Source: Bacillota bacterium (GTDB taxonomy: Bacteria; Bacillota; Clostridia; Lachnospirales; Lachnospiraceae). Taken from it: a DNA stretch of 64,000 nucleotides. Below are positions 42,428-50,719 of this stretch, piece after piece. A model generated the notes under the pieces. That model ran no database searches. It worked only from the letters and a program-made list of their open reading frames with translations, and was not told the origin of the DNA. Location: positions 1 through 64,000 of the forward strand of contig JAEYPA010000010.1 in assembly GCA_023411225.1 (NCBI GenBank), in the 5' to 3' direction. The translations under genes and the position numbers were made by a program. How positions within the stretch are numbered: position 1 is the stretch's first letter; each line of letters begins with the position of its first letter.

Positions 42428-43084
42428 ATGAAGAAAAAATGTTATGATTTTAGACCTGATGCGCTAAATGTTATTTTGACTGCTATTTTTTCTGTATTTA
42501 CTGCGGTGTTAATGTTTTTTTCCATTAACTTTGAAGGAGGTTTCATTGTGTCTTCGTCGGTCTCGAAGCGAGGATTCCTATTTACGCCAGCTGGTTGTCT
42601 GATCGTGTTATGTTGTATGGCTATCCTTGTGCTTGCTTTACAAAGCATTAGAAATCAAAAATTATTTCCATATATGCTGGTTCCGGTTAGTGTGGCTGGA
42701 ATTCTGTTTGCCTTAAGATCTGTATTGATTCAGGGTGATATATCCTTATTCCTTGAATTATCAGGTACTAATTTATTAATTGCATTTATTAGGAGTTTAC
42801 TTGGAATTCTAGTTGTAATACTGCTACTTTTACTTGTAACTAATGTGGTTCTGGATAAGAGATATCTAATGATTGCTTTAGTAGTGTCTATCGGATGGTA
42901 TTTTGGTACAGAGGGATTTATGTTTTACAAAGGATGGAATGGTCATTATTATATTTATGACAGGAGCCAGACAGCTGTATTATTTAGTCAGATTTCCTAT
43001 TATTTTTCAGTGATGTTTTTTACATTCAATATAAAACCCGTAACGCAAGGAAGTGGTTATATAACAAATAGTAGTAATGAATAA
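42428..43084 (+). CDS. Polytopic membrane protein, unknown function
   Basis: 218 residues with about six hydrophobic helices (roughly 15-37, 48-68, 77-97, 117-140, 142-160, 185-205). No conserved motif recognised. AAGGAGG precedes the ATG. Single gene between its own promoter candidate and a strong terminator. Cannot assign a role. Confidence 0.72.
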   Translation: MKKKCYDFRPDALNVILTAIFSVFTAVLMFFSINFEGGFIVSSSVSKRGFLFTPAGCLIVLCCMAILVLALQSIRNQKLFPYMLVPVSVAGILFALRSVLIQGDISLFLELSGTNLLIAFIRSLLGILVVILLLLLVTNVVLDKRYLMIALVVSIGWYFGTEGFMFYKGWNGHYYIYDRSQTAVLFSQISYYFSVMFFTFNIKPVTQGSGYITNSSNE

Positions 43085-43117
43085 ATATGCAATATAATAG
43101 AATAAATATAAATAATT

Positions 43118-43157
43118 AAACCGCAAAATTATAAAAGAATTTTGCGGTTTTTCTTTT
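43118..43157 (+). terminator. Rho-independent terminator
   Basis: Perfect 13 bp stem AAACCGCAAAATT / AATTTTGCGGTTT (43118-43130, 43138-43150), followed by TTTCTTTTT. Confidence 0.88.
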
Positions 43158-43201
43158 TGCATAAATATGTATTTTTTTATGAGATGAACAAAAAACCCAT
43201 A

Positions 43202-43298
43202 GTTTGTTATGGTTAGGAGACTTCCTTATTGATGTTTAAACATTTAAATGAGAAATAGTAATAAATAGAATAAATAGTTAAAATTAATCATAACAAAC
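43202..43298. repeat. 97 bp element with long inverted ends
   Basis: GTTTGTTATGGTTA (43202-43215) pairs with TAATCATAACAAAC (43285-43298): 13 of 14 positions plus one G-U. Inside are two palindromes, ATGTTTAAACAT (43232-43243) and CATTTAAATG (43241-43250). No target duplication is visible. It lies in the 437-base gap upstream of the amino-acid transporter promoter. The remaining bases up to 43403 are AT-rich without recognised signals. Confidence 0.5.
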
Positions 43299-43403
43299 CC
43301 TTTATTTACAAGATGTATAGGAAGAATATAGATAATAATCACAAAAAACTACTATTGAACTTTATAAAATTAATAATATTAACATAAAAGTGAATATTTA
43401 TAC

Positions 43404-43431
43404 TTGATTATTTTAGAAATTGAGTTATAAT
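43404..43431 (+). promoter_or_regulatory. Promoter of the amino-acid ABC transporter operon
   Basis: TTGATT (43404-43409) and TATAAT (43426-43431) with a 16-base spacer, about 90 bases before the first start codon. Confidence 0.6.
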
Positions 43432-43521
43432 CATATTATTCTATATAAGAAATACAAAATGAAGTACTACATATGCAACATCTTGGATAAATAATACTAA
43501 AGACTGAAAGGAAGAGAAAAA

Positions 43522-44250
43522 ATGAAAAAGAAATTATTAAGCTTAGTACTAATTGTAACCATGGCAGTAGCCATTACTGGTTGTGGTTCGAAAGACGACA
43601 AAAAACTTATAATGGCTACCAATGCTGAATTTCCACCATATGAGTATAAAGAAGGTGATAAATTCCTTGGTATTGATGTTGAGATTGCGCAGGCAATAGC
43701 AGATGAATTGGGAATGGAACTAGAGATTGAGGATATTAACTTTGACTCTATCGTTGCTGAAGTAAAGTCTGGAAAAGCTGACATGGGTGTTGCTGGCATG
43801 ACGGTTACTGAGGACAGAAAGAAAAATGTAGCTTTTAGTGATACTTATGCAACTAGTGCACAAGTAATTATAGTAAAAAATGACAGTACTATTGCAGATC
43901 CTGAAGAATTAGAAGGCAAGACAATTGGTGTTCAGTTAGGAACAACCGGTGACATGCTGGCAGGAGATATAAAGAAGGCTACAATTGAGCGTTATAATAA
44001 GGGAGCCGATGCAATTGTCGCTTTAAATCAGAATAAGATTGACGCTGTCATCATTGACCGTCAACCTGCAAAAGTATTTGTGGAGAAGAATGAAGGAATT
44101 AAGATTGTAGATAAAGAATTCTCTGTAGAAGACTATGCGATTGCAATTGCTAAAGATAATACTGAATTATTGAATAAGGTGAATGATGCTTTAGCTAAAT
44201 TAAAGGATTCTGGTAAAATTCAGGAAATTACTGATAAGTACATTAAGTAG
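43522..44250 (+). CDS. Amino-acid-binding lipoprotein of a polar amino-acid ABC importer
   Basis: 242 residues. Signal peptide with lipobox ITGC (Cys 21). Family 3 solute-binding protein: MATNAEFPPYEYKEGDKFLGIDVEIAQAIADELG (about 31-64 in parts), FDSIVAEVKSGKADMGVAGMTVTEDRKK and GVQLGTTGD. Such proteins bind Arg, His, Gln, Glu or cystine; the ligand is not decided here. AAAGGAAG before the ATG. Ends 30 bases before the permease start. Confidence 0.93.
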   Translation: MKKKLLSLVLIVTMAVAITGCGSKDDKKLIMATNAEFPPYEYKEGDKFLGIDVEIAQAIADELGMELEIEDINFDSIVAEVKSGKADMGVAGMTVTEDRKKNVAFSDTYATSAQVIIVKNDSTIADPEELEGKTIGVQLGTTGDMLAGDIKKATIERYNKGADAIVALNQNKIDAVIIDRQPAKVFVEKNEGIKIVDKEFSVEDYAIAIAKDNTELLNKVNDALAKLKDSGKIQEITDKYIK

Positions 44251-44279
44251 TGATAAATATAAAGATGGTAGGGAATCAT

Positions 44280-44993
44280 ATGTATTTGAATATTTTTAAG
44301 GATTTAGGAGAGCAGTTCTATCAGAATTTTATTGAGAAAGACCGCTGGAAATTATTATTAGAAGGTTTAGAGATAACTCTTCTGGTAACCTTCTTTGCAG
44401 TTTTAATAGGTATCGTTATTGGTTTTTTAGTGGCTAGTGTACGTGCAACCTATGATAAGACTAAGCCTGGATTTATCTTGAAGCTTCTTAATTCTATCTG
44501 CAAGATATACCTGACGGTGATTCGTGGAACACCTGTGCTGGTTCAGTTGTTGATTATATACTTTGTTATCTTTGGCTCTGTAAATATCAACAAGGTACTG
44601 GTAGCTGTCATAGCGTTTGGTTTTAATTCGGGTGCCTATGTAGCTGAGATTGTTAGAGGCGGTATTATGTCCATTGATGAAGGACAGTTTGAAGCTGGTA
44701 GAAGTCTTGGATTTACATATGTCCAAACCATGCGTTACATCATTATGCCACAGGCAATTCGTAACATCCTTCCAGCATTAGGTAATGAGTTTATTGTACT
44801 ACTGAAGGAAACCTCTGTAGGTAGTTATATTGCGCTAGCAGATTTGACAAAAGCTGGAGATGTAATTAAAAGTGTTACGTATAATCCATTTATGCCTCTT
44901 ATTGCAGTAGCTTTAATCTATCTGGTTATGGTTGTGATATTTTCCTATGCTGTAGGAAGACTAGAGAGGAGGCTAAACAATGGAAGACGCTAA
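44280..44993 (+). CDS. Amino-acid ABC transporter permease
   Basis: 237 residues from ATG 44280; in-frame starts at 44250 (GTG) and 44265 are also possible. HisM/GlnP family: three to five membrane helices, with VIRGTPVLVQLLIIYFV, FNSGAYVAEIVRGGI and the ATPase contact loop EAGRSLGFTYVQTMRYIIMPQA. The single permease probably works as a homodimer. Overlaps the ATPase gene by 14 bases. Confidence 0.93.
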   Translation: MYLNIFKDLGEQFYQNFIEKDRWKLLLEGLEITLLVTFFAVLIGIVIGFLVASVRATYDKTKPGFILKLLNSICKIYLTVIRGTPVLVQLLIIYFVIFGSVNINKVLVAVIAFGFNSGAYVAEIVRGGIMSIDEGQFEAGRSLGFTYVQTMRYIIMPQAIRNILPALGNEFIVLLKETSVGSYIALADLTKAGDVIKSVTYNPFMPLIAVALIYLVMVVIFSYAVGRLERRLNNGRR

Positions 44994-45750
44994 GGCTACT
45001 TATGAATCCTATTCAAAAACTGAGCCTCTTATTGAGGTTATGAATTTAAAGAAAGAGTTTACTTCAACTGTAGCTTTGGATGATGTAAATCTAACAATAA
45101 CGAAAGGTGAAGTAGTATGTATCATAGGACCTTCCGGTTCCGGTAAGAGTACCTTACTTCGCTGCTTGAACTGTTTGGAAGTGCCATCCTCTGGTTCTGT
45201 TTGGTTTGAAGGAAAGAATTTGATGGATAAAAAGGTGAATATTAATATTCACCGCCAGAAGATGGGAATGGTATTCCAGCACTTTAACTTATTTCCTAAT
45301 ATGACAATTCTCAAGAATATGACTCTAGGTCCTAAGAAACTGCTAAAACTTACAGAAGAGGAAGCTAATAAGAGGGCAATGGATTTGTTAAAGCGAGTTG
45401 GATTGGAGGACAGGGCAAATACTTATCCTGAACTACTTTCTGGTGGACAAAAGCAAAGGATTGCCATTGTGCGAGCTCTATGCATGAACCCGGATGTTAT
45501 GTTATTTGATGAACCTACGTCTGCTTTAGATCCTGAGATGGTAGGAGAGGTTTTAGAAGTTATGAGAGAGTTAGCCAAAGAGAACATGACTATGGTGGTG
45601 GTCACTCATGAAATGGGTTTTGCCAAAGAAGTGGCTTCCCGTGTCATCTTTATGGATCAAGGACAAATCATTGAAGAAAATTCCCCTAAGGAATTCTTTG
45701 AGCATCCACAAAGTGAACGCTTAAAGAACTTTTTAGCGAAAGTATTATAA
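44980..45750 (+). CDS. Amino-acid ABC transporter ATP-binding protein
   Basis: 256 residues with a 20-residue N-terminal extension. Walker A GPSGSGKST, Q-loop VFQHFNLFPNMT, signature LSGGQKQR, Walker B MLFDEPTSALDP, switch His in VTHEMGFA. The MTVVxxxMTVxVTHEMGFAKEVA pattern is the GlnQ/HisP type. Last gene of the three-gene importer operon, which ends at a terminator at 45841. Confidence 0.96.
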   Translation: MEDAKATYESYSKTEPLIEVMNLKKEFTSTVALDDVNLTITKGEVVCIIGPSGSGKSTLLRCLNCLEVPSSGSVWFEGKNLMDKKVNINIHRQKMGMVFQHFNLFPNMTILKNMTLGPKKLLKLTEEEANKRAMDLLKRVGLEDRANTYPELLSGGQKQRIAIVRALCMNPDVMLFDEPTSALDPEMVGEVLEVMRELAKENMTMVVVTHEMGFAKEVASRVIFMDQGQIIEENSPKEFFEHPQSERLKNFLAKVL

Positions 45751-45840
45751 AATAAAGAGAACTGCAACTTTTCGTAAACGCCGATAAGGAAGAATTAAAA
45801 ACAAACTAACTTAATGGCTGACAAGCAAGGATTGCACTTA

Positions 45841-45889
45841 AAGCAGATATGGCATTTTATATTCGCCATATCTGCTTTCTCTTTTTTGT
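45841..45889 (+). terminator. Rho-independent terminator
   Basis: Perfect 13 bp stem AAGCAGATATGGC / GCCATATCTGCTT (45841-45853, 45865-45877), followed by TCTCTTTTTT. Confidence 0.85.
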
Positions 45890-45938
45890 TATTTTTTGCA
45901 TAGTATCTGCTACTATAGAGATATAGAATTTCTAAATG

Positions 45939-45987
45939 AAAGGGGAGGGAAAATATGAATATGCGTACAATTGTGCGCAATTTATAA
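45939..45987 (+). other. Strong ribosome site with a 10-codon frame
   Basis: AAAGGGGAGGGA (45939-45950) stands before ATG 45955, which opens a frame of ten codons (MNMRTIVRNL) ending at TAA 45985-45987. No gene follows on this strand before the opposite-strand radical SAM genes. It may be the head of a gene lost when the neighbouring island came in, or a leader peptide. Sequence from 45988 to 46064 shows nothing else. Confidence 0.35.
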
Positions 45988-46064
45988 CTCCAGTGTAAAA
46001 GCTATACTGTTTCCTTAAGGCGAGGAAGGAAAAGCTTCTTTCTGGTTGGTGGCATATTGAAAAA

Positions 46065-46946
46065 TTATCCTAACGAGTGAAGACTTTTCCTATATTCCTG
46101 CATTTCTTCCTCGCTGACCGTATCCATGATGTACTGAAGTTCGTCCACAATTTTATTACGCTCATTAGGAAGAAAAGCAGTGGTCGGATAAAAATTGGAA
46201 GCAGAATTTGCAAACAGATGTGTTCTTATTTGCAGATGTTGAATGAATGTCAATAATTCCTCTAAGCGTTCTTTTTCTCCCGCAGGGATAAATTTCCCTG
46301 TCTGTACCATTTGATATAGTTCCGTATCGGGGAACAAGGTCAATGAAACTACGGAGATAAAGCGAGGGTTTACTTTGCTGAATACCTTTGCACTATTGAC
46401 AGTGTTTCGGTAGCCGTTTCCTTTTCCTGCAAGTCCTATCATATACATAAAATAGTATTCAATTCCTGCTTCATCTAATTTTCTGCATTGTTCAATTAGT
46501 TCTTTTGCGGTGTAGCCTTTATTTGCTAAAAGTAAGGTACTGTCGTCGCCGGATTCTGTTCCAATGCTAAGCCCGTTAATACCCAAAGCCCGCAACCGTC
46601 TTAATTGCCATACCTTTTTACTCTTTATATCACGAACACTTGAAAACATGGCTATCGTCTGACATTCTGCAAGATAGTCATGGACTAATAAAGCTCGTTT
46701 TGCTAACCTTTCATAACTCATTGAAAAAGGATTTGCTCCTGTCAAAAAAATACGTCTTGCAGTTGGCTGATAACTTGCTAATTCTGCTAAATCCTCCTTA
46801 AATTCTTCTAATGGCGACATACGGAAGCACTCATTTTTGTATAGGCTACAAAACCGACACTTATTATATGTGCAGCCGGAAGTAACCTGTATGATAAATG
46901 AACTTGCTTCATAAGGTGGTCGCCACGTTCTGCCTGTAAAATGCAA
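46065..46946 (-). CDS. Radical SAM protein (tandem copy 2)
   Basis: 293 residues, starting at TTG 46946 (AAGGAGG nine bases upstream). The [4Fe-4S] site CTYNKCRFC (about 27-35, CxxxCxxC) marks a radical SAM enzyme. The N-terminus (GRTWRPPYEASSFIIQVTSGC) and the TGANPFSM and GTESGDDSTLL stretches belong to an Elp3/YgiQ-like barrel without extra domains. The product is unknown. It is a clear paralogue of the gene just upstream, 14 bases away, so the pair arose by tandem duplication and forms one operon. Confidence 0.88.
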   Translation of the reverse strand: MHFTGRTWRPPYEASSFIIQVTSGCTYNKCRFCSLYKNECFRMSPLEEFKEDLAELASYQPTARRIFLTGANPFSMSYERLAKRALLVHDYLAECQTIAMFSSVRDIKSKKVWQLRRLRALGINGLSIGTESGDDSTLLLANKGYTAKELIEQCRKLDEAGIEYYFMYMIGLAGKGNGYRNTVNSAKVFSKVNPRFISVVSLTLFPDTELYQMVQTGKFIPAGEKERLEELLTFIQHLQIRTHLFANSASNFYPTTAFLPNERNKIVDELQYIMDTVSEEEMQEYRKSLHSLG

Positions 46947-46960
46947 AATTAAATTCCTCC

Positions 46961-47860
46961 TTATAGATGCCGGAGATTTGTTCTATAATCCCGTAATTCC
47001 TGTTCATCAGCTCTGTCAATAATCTGTTCCAATACAGATAGGATTTTCTTCTTATCTCTAGGCAAAATTCCTTGAATGGGAATAGCGTTAGAAGCCCCTA
47101 ATGCACCAAAGCAAACAGGGATACTCAAATATTCAACAAGGGTTTTTATTTCTTTATATTTTTCGATTTCCTGCTCCTCTTTCCAATTTCCTTTTTGTAT
47201 TTCTTGATACAGTTCAGAGTTTGGATAAATGGTTAGCATATTTGCACCGATTAGCTGTGGATGAAGCTGATTACATATCTCAGCGGTCATTTTCGCTCCC
47301 GCTTCCCCCCGTCCTGCACTGGAAATTCCTGTGAGATAGAAAAAATTATAACTGATACCCACATTATCCAAACGCTTGCATTGTGCCACAATATCTTTTG
47401 ACAGATAGCCCTTATTCATAAATGTTAAGGCTTCGTCATCGCCTGTTTCAATTCCGATAGTCAGACCGTCATAGCCGACGTTTTTTAACCGTTTTAGTTC
47501 TTCATCTGTTTTCAGCGTAATATCGGTTATTCTTGAAAAGCAGCCGATTGTTTCGTTGCTCGGAAAATACCAATGGATAAGGTTGGCTATTTCTAACAAA
47601 TGGGCAGTCTTTAATACAAACGGATTTGCCCCTGTTAGAAAGGTGCGTGGTACCTTATAGCCTACCCTAAGCCGAAATTGGTTTTTGGCTTTCTTTAAGT
47701 CCGCTTTTATATCTTCCATAGGTGTCATTCTGAATTTGAATGGTAAATCATCATACAATGTACAGAATTTGCATTGATGATGTGTACACCCTGCCGTTAC
47801 TTCCAAAAGCATTGAGGACGCTTCATAAGGTGGTCGCCAAATGGTGCCTGTGTAGTGCAT
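46961..47860 (-). CDS. Radical SAM protein (tandem copy 1)
   Basis: 299 residues from ATG 47860 (AAAGGAGAT upstream; the frame continues 16 codons upstream across the promoter). Cluster motif CTHHQCKFC (about 25-33), and the same framework as its neighbour: GTIWRPPYEASSMLLEVTAGC, TGANPFVL, GIETGDDEAL, SSAGRGEAGA. Uncharacterised radical SAM family, often next to regulators in gut Firmicutes. It is divergent from an HxlR regulator with a shared operator region. Substrate not predictable. Confidence 0.88.
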   Translation of the reverse strand: MHYTGTIWRPPYEASSMLLEVTAGCTHHQCKFCTLYDDLPFKFRMTPMEDIKADLKKAKNQFRLRVGYKVPRTFLTGANPFVLKTAHLLEIANLIHWYFPSNETIGCFSRITDITLKTDEELKRLKNVGYDGLTIGIETGDDEALTFMNKGYLSKDIVAQCKRLDNVGISYNFFYLTGISSAGRGEAGAKMTAEICNQLHPQLIGANMLTIYPNSELYQEIQKGNWKEEQEIEKYKEIKTLVEYLSIPVCFGALGASNAIPIQGILPRDKKKILSVLEQIIDRADEQELRDYRTNLRHL

Positions 47861-47915
47861 GATAATATCTCCTTTCTTTATCACTATGCTTATTATATCA
47901 TTGTACATCTGTTTG

Positions 47916-47940
47916 AAAAGTACTGTACTTTTTTATAGTA
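47916..47940. promoter_or_regulatory. Candidate HxlR operator
   Basis: AAAAGTACTGTACTTTT (47916-47932) is a perfect palindrome around one central base; a further AGTA follows at 47937-47940, giving the TACT...AGTA layout known for HxlR/YodB-type sites. It sits between the divergent promoters: a minus-strand -10 TATAAT is at 47897-47892. Confidence 0.55.
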
Positions 47941-47942
47941 CA

Positions 47943-47971
47943 TTGATATTTGAGCGTAAACATGGTATAGT
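47943..47971 (+). promoter_or_regulatory. Promoter of the HxlR-family gene
   Basis: TTGATA (47943-47948), 17-base spacer, TATAGT (47966-47971) with an extended TGG. Confidence 0.65.
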
Positions 47972-47994
47972 GTTACCGACTGTGGGGTGAGAGA

Positions 47995-48321
47995 ATGAAG
48001 AAAAGTCAAATGGCGATTGAGCGCTGTACTACTGTTTCTACGATTCAGAAAATCTTAGGTGGGAAATGGAAAATTGAAATTCTTTACTATATGGGATTTC
48101 AAAATATACAACGCTTTGGAGAACTCAGGCGGCACATCGGAGATATAACAGAATCTTCCTTGACAAAGCAGTTGCGGGAACTGGAAGCAGACGGCTTTAT
48201 TTCCCGTTTTGATTACAAGGAAGTGCCACCCAGAGTAGAATATTCTTTGACGGAACTTGGAAAGAGCTTTATCCCTGTCTTGGAGTTTATGAAAGAATGG
48301 GGAGAAAATAATTTGAATTAA
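47995..48321 (+). CDS. HxlR family transcriptional regulator
   Basis: 108 residues: a MarR-like winged helix of the HxlR type, with RCTTVSTIQKILGGKWKIEILYYMG at the N-terminus (one Cys at about 10, as in redox- or electrophile-sensing YodB/HypR), then FGELRRHIGDITESSLTKQLRELEADGFI and the wing EVPPRVEYSLTELG. Divergent from the radical SAM pair and probably its repressor. The inducer is unknown; the conserved Cys hints at thiol stress. Confidence 0.9.
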   Translation: MKKSQMAIERCTTVSTIQKILGGKWKIEILYYMGFQNIQRFGELRRHIGDITESSLTKQLRELEADGFISRFDYKEVPPRVEYSLTELGKSFIPVLEFMKEWGENNLN

Positions 48322-48404
48322 AAGCATAGGTCAGAATTGAAATTGAGAAATTTCCCTCAATTCTTTGTAAAAACCGCTGCAGCTAGTGGACAAGGTTTTG
48401 ATAG

Positions 48405-48649
48405 TCAAAGCAAGCCACCGTTGCTACCTACCAGCAGTACAAGACCGACTTTGACAGCTTCGCCATTATTATCCGCAAGTATGTGGGAATACGAGAATTA
48501 ACGCTCTCTATTGTTGATGAGTGTGTAAAATAATCATCGTTTAGGTACAGGACAAGTCAAGCGGACATCGTAGACAGAAGATACAGATTGTCTGGAACTT
48601 TACCGGGGAGCATAAACAGGACGAGGATAAACAGACCATTGAACAGTAG
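48405..48649 (+). pseudogene. Remnant of a large serine recombinase (DUF4368 end)
   Basis: One frame reads TDFDSFAIIIRKYVGIREL and then TLSIVDECVK before a stop; shifting frame near 48530 continues with KIIIV, a TAG (48542-48544), and then VQDKSSGHRRQKIQIVWNF and TGEHKQDEDKQTIEQ, ending at TAG 48647. This is the C-terminal DUF4368 region of TnpX/Tn-type large serine recombinases. One frameshift, one internal stop and loss of the whole catalytic part show it is dead. The 83 bases between hxlR and this remnant contain nothing recognisable. Confidence 0.75.
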
Positions 48650-48660
48650 AGAAAAAAGAG

Positions 48661-48697
48661 GACGGCATAGCTTTAGACTATGCCGTCTTCTTTTTTT
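48661..48697. terminator. Bidirectional terminator
   Basis: GACGGCATAG (48661-48670) pairs with CTATGCCGTC (48678-48687), followed by TTCTTTTTTT; on the minus strand CTCTTTTTT follows. It closes the recombinase remnant and the Mn-catalase gene. Confidence 0.8.
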
Positions 48698-49364
48698 ACT
48701 TAAAGGAAGGAGGATTAACCTCAGTATTAGCGAAGGTATTACCGCCAGGAGATGGTTCTGACATACTAAAGTACATTTTAGCTGCTTTCGTTGTACCAAA
48801 GTCACGGTTGGATCCAGTATCTTGTACCTTATTAAAGGCTTCTCTAAAGAGAGCATTATGGGCCTCCTCACGGTTAAGTAAGAAATCAATGGTTTCTTTT
48901 ACCTTTTTATCTTCGATTTGCCGATATAGATATTCATAGACAACCTTGGCGCGCTGCTCTGAAGCTATGTTTGAGAGAAGGTCGGCGCAAAGATCTCCTG
49001 TTACTGTGACATAATCAGCTGTCCAGGAATAGCCGGATGCATTGATCAGTCCAGGATTAAGCCCTAGTATTACGTGAGACTGAATCTCTCCTGCTGCAAC
49101 AGCCTGTGCATCTACATCATGCCCATTTAATAGATTGATTGTCTGAGCTACCATTTCCATATGTCCTAGTTCTTCTGCAGCAATATCCAAAAATAAATCT
49201 TTGATCTCTTGATCTTTCACCCGAAAGCTTTGAGACATATATTGAAGGGCTGCCTTTAATTCGCCGTTTCCGCCACCTAATTGTTCTTGAAGCAGAACAG
49301 CACATTGAGGATTTGGTTTTTCAATGGCAACTGGATGAAATAACATCTTTTCATGTTTAAACAT
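48696..49364 (-). CDS. Manganese catalase family protein
   Basis: 222 residues, ferritin-like fold. Probable dimanganese ligands are in LLQEQLGGGNGELKAALQY (E about 27), EELGHMEMV (ExxH about 67-70), SEQRAKVVYEYL (E) and NREEAHNALF (ExxH about 160). The family breaks down hydrogen peroxide without heme, and in spore formers is related to the CotJC coat protein. Full length is shorter than soluble catalases (about 270-300) and near CotJC-like size. Monocistronic. Confidence 0.88.
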   Translation of the reverse strand: MFKHEKMLFHPVAIEKPNPQCAVLLQEQLGGGNGELKAALQYMSQSFRVKDQEIKDLFLDIAAEELGHMEMVAQTINLLNGHDVDAQAVAAGEIQSHVILGLNPGLINASGYSWTADYVTVTGDLCADLLSNIASEQRAKVVYEYLYRQIEDKKVKETIDFLLNREEAHNALFREAFNKVQDTGSNRDFGTTKAAKMYFSMSEPSPGGNTFANTEVNPPSFK

Positions 49365-49497
49365 AGCGATACCTCACTTTCTATAACACATAGTCTAAGC
49401 AAATAGGGCAAAAGTATTCTCTAAGGTTAAGATACAAGTACGAATTTACAATGTTATCTCATACATATATAGTAAGACTTCATGAGGTAGCTTAACT

Positions 49498-50628
49498 GTG
49501 AATCTAAAAAAAAGGATAGTTGAAAATTGGTTAATTTATATTGTTGTGCTCGTATTAGCAGTGTTTACTATAGAATACTGGAAGAACATGCAACAAGTGC
49601 TAGATTATATACTGACACTCTTAGCTCCGTTCATTATGGGTGGCTGTGTGGCTTTTGTTGTAAATCTTCCTATGAAATACATAGAAAATAAGCTTTTTGT
49701 GAACCATCAGACGAGAAAACTACGTAGAGGTGGCAGAATTTTTAGCATCTTACTCACTATTTTGTTGATTTTTAGTATCGTGGCATTGGTACTATTTATC
49801 ATTTTACCGGAACTATTTGAGACAGGGGGAGGGCTGTTATCTACCATCACTGAGTTTACAAAAAGACAGGAAAAGGTACTGAGGAATTTGTGGAAACAAT
49901 ATCCAAAATGGAAAGGTCTGTTACAACAAATAGATGTTGACTGGAGGCTTATTATGGAGAGAACATGGGAGTTTGCCAGAACTGGAGTAGGAGGGGTGAT
50001 TAATTCAATCCTTGGAATGATAGATTCCATTTTTTTTCAAATGATTAATTTTCTTATTGGAAGTGTATTTGCCATTTATCTTTTGTATAGTAAGGAATTA
50101 TTAGCGTCCCAGGCAAAGCAGTTGCTTTATTACTGTTTAAAAAAGGAGCGAGTGGACAGAATTCTATATATTCTTTCAGTGACCAATGAAACATTCTCTA
50201 GTTTCCTTACTGGGCAGTGTGTAGAGGCCTGCATTCTTGGCTTAATGTTTTTTGTTTCCATGCTTCTTATTGGACTCCCATATCCACTGTTAATTGCAGT
50301 TGTAATAACAGTGACTGCATTAGTGCCTGTTTTTGGATCATTTGTGGGATTAGGAGTGGGAGTTTTTTTGATTTTGGCAACCAAGCCTGTAGATGCTCTG
50401 GTATTTATTGTGCTGTTTTTTATTTTGCAACAATTAGAGGAGAATCTTGTTTATCCTCATGTTGTAGGAAGTTCCATTGGACTACCATCCATCTGGGTTA
50501 TGGTAGCAGTTACTTTAGGAGGAAGTCTTATGGGGGTAGTGGGAATGTTACTATTCCTGCCGTTGGCCTCAGTAATCTATCGATTGTTGAAAGAGAAGAT
50601 AAAAAAGGGAGGGCAACATGGGGATTGA
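49498..50628 (+). CDS. AI-2E family transporter (PerM-like membrane protein)
   Basis: 376 residues with about eight membrane helices; GTG start with GAGGTA upstream. Features: the N-terminal YIVVLVLAVFTIEYW, YILTLLAPFIMGGCVAFVVN, a soluble helix region (about 105-170), and the C-terminal block LIGLPYPLLIAVVITVTALV, GSFVGLGVGVFLILAT and QQLEENLVYPHVVGSSIGLP, which are hallmarks of the family. Members include autoinducer-2 exporters and Na+/H+ antiporters, so the substrate is open. Followed by the MarR gene 92 bases downstream. Confidence 0.92.
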   Translation: MNLKKRIVENWLIYIVVLVLAVFTIEYWKNMQQVLDYILTLLAPFIMGGCVAFVVNLPMKYIENKLFVNHQTRKLRRGGRIFSILLTILLIFSIVALVLFIILPELFETGGGLLSTITEFTKRQEKVLRNLWKQYPKWKGLLQQIDVDWRLIMERTWEFARTGVGGVINSILGMIDSIFFQMINFLIGSVFAIYLLYSKELLASQAKQLLYYCLKKERVDRILYILSVTNETFSSFLTGQCVEACILGLMFFVSMLLIGLPYPLLIAVVITVTALVPVFGSFVGLGVGVFLILATKPVDALVFIVLFFILQQLEENLVYPHVVGSSIGLPSIWVMVAVTLGGSLMGVVGMLLFLPLASVIYRLLKEKIKKGGQHGD

Positions 50629-50719
50629 CATTAAAGGGACAATTTGGTATTCTTAGTAGGCGAAATAGTTAGGTATCTAACTTTTTACATTTAAGTGAAA
50701 CTCTTTTAAAGGAGGTAGT

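Noticed and set aside
48361..48500. Active site-specific recombinase
   Set aside because: Only a C-terminal fragment remains, with a frameshift and stop codons, and no catalytic Ser domain.
50217..50672. Plus-strand frame overlapping the AI-2E gene end
   Set aside because: Out-of-frame shadow of the membrane protein; Cys/Trp/Ser-rich composition typical of a frame-shifted hydrophobic gene.
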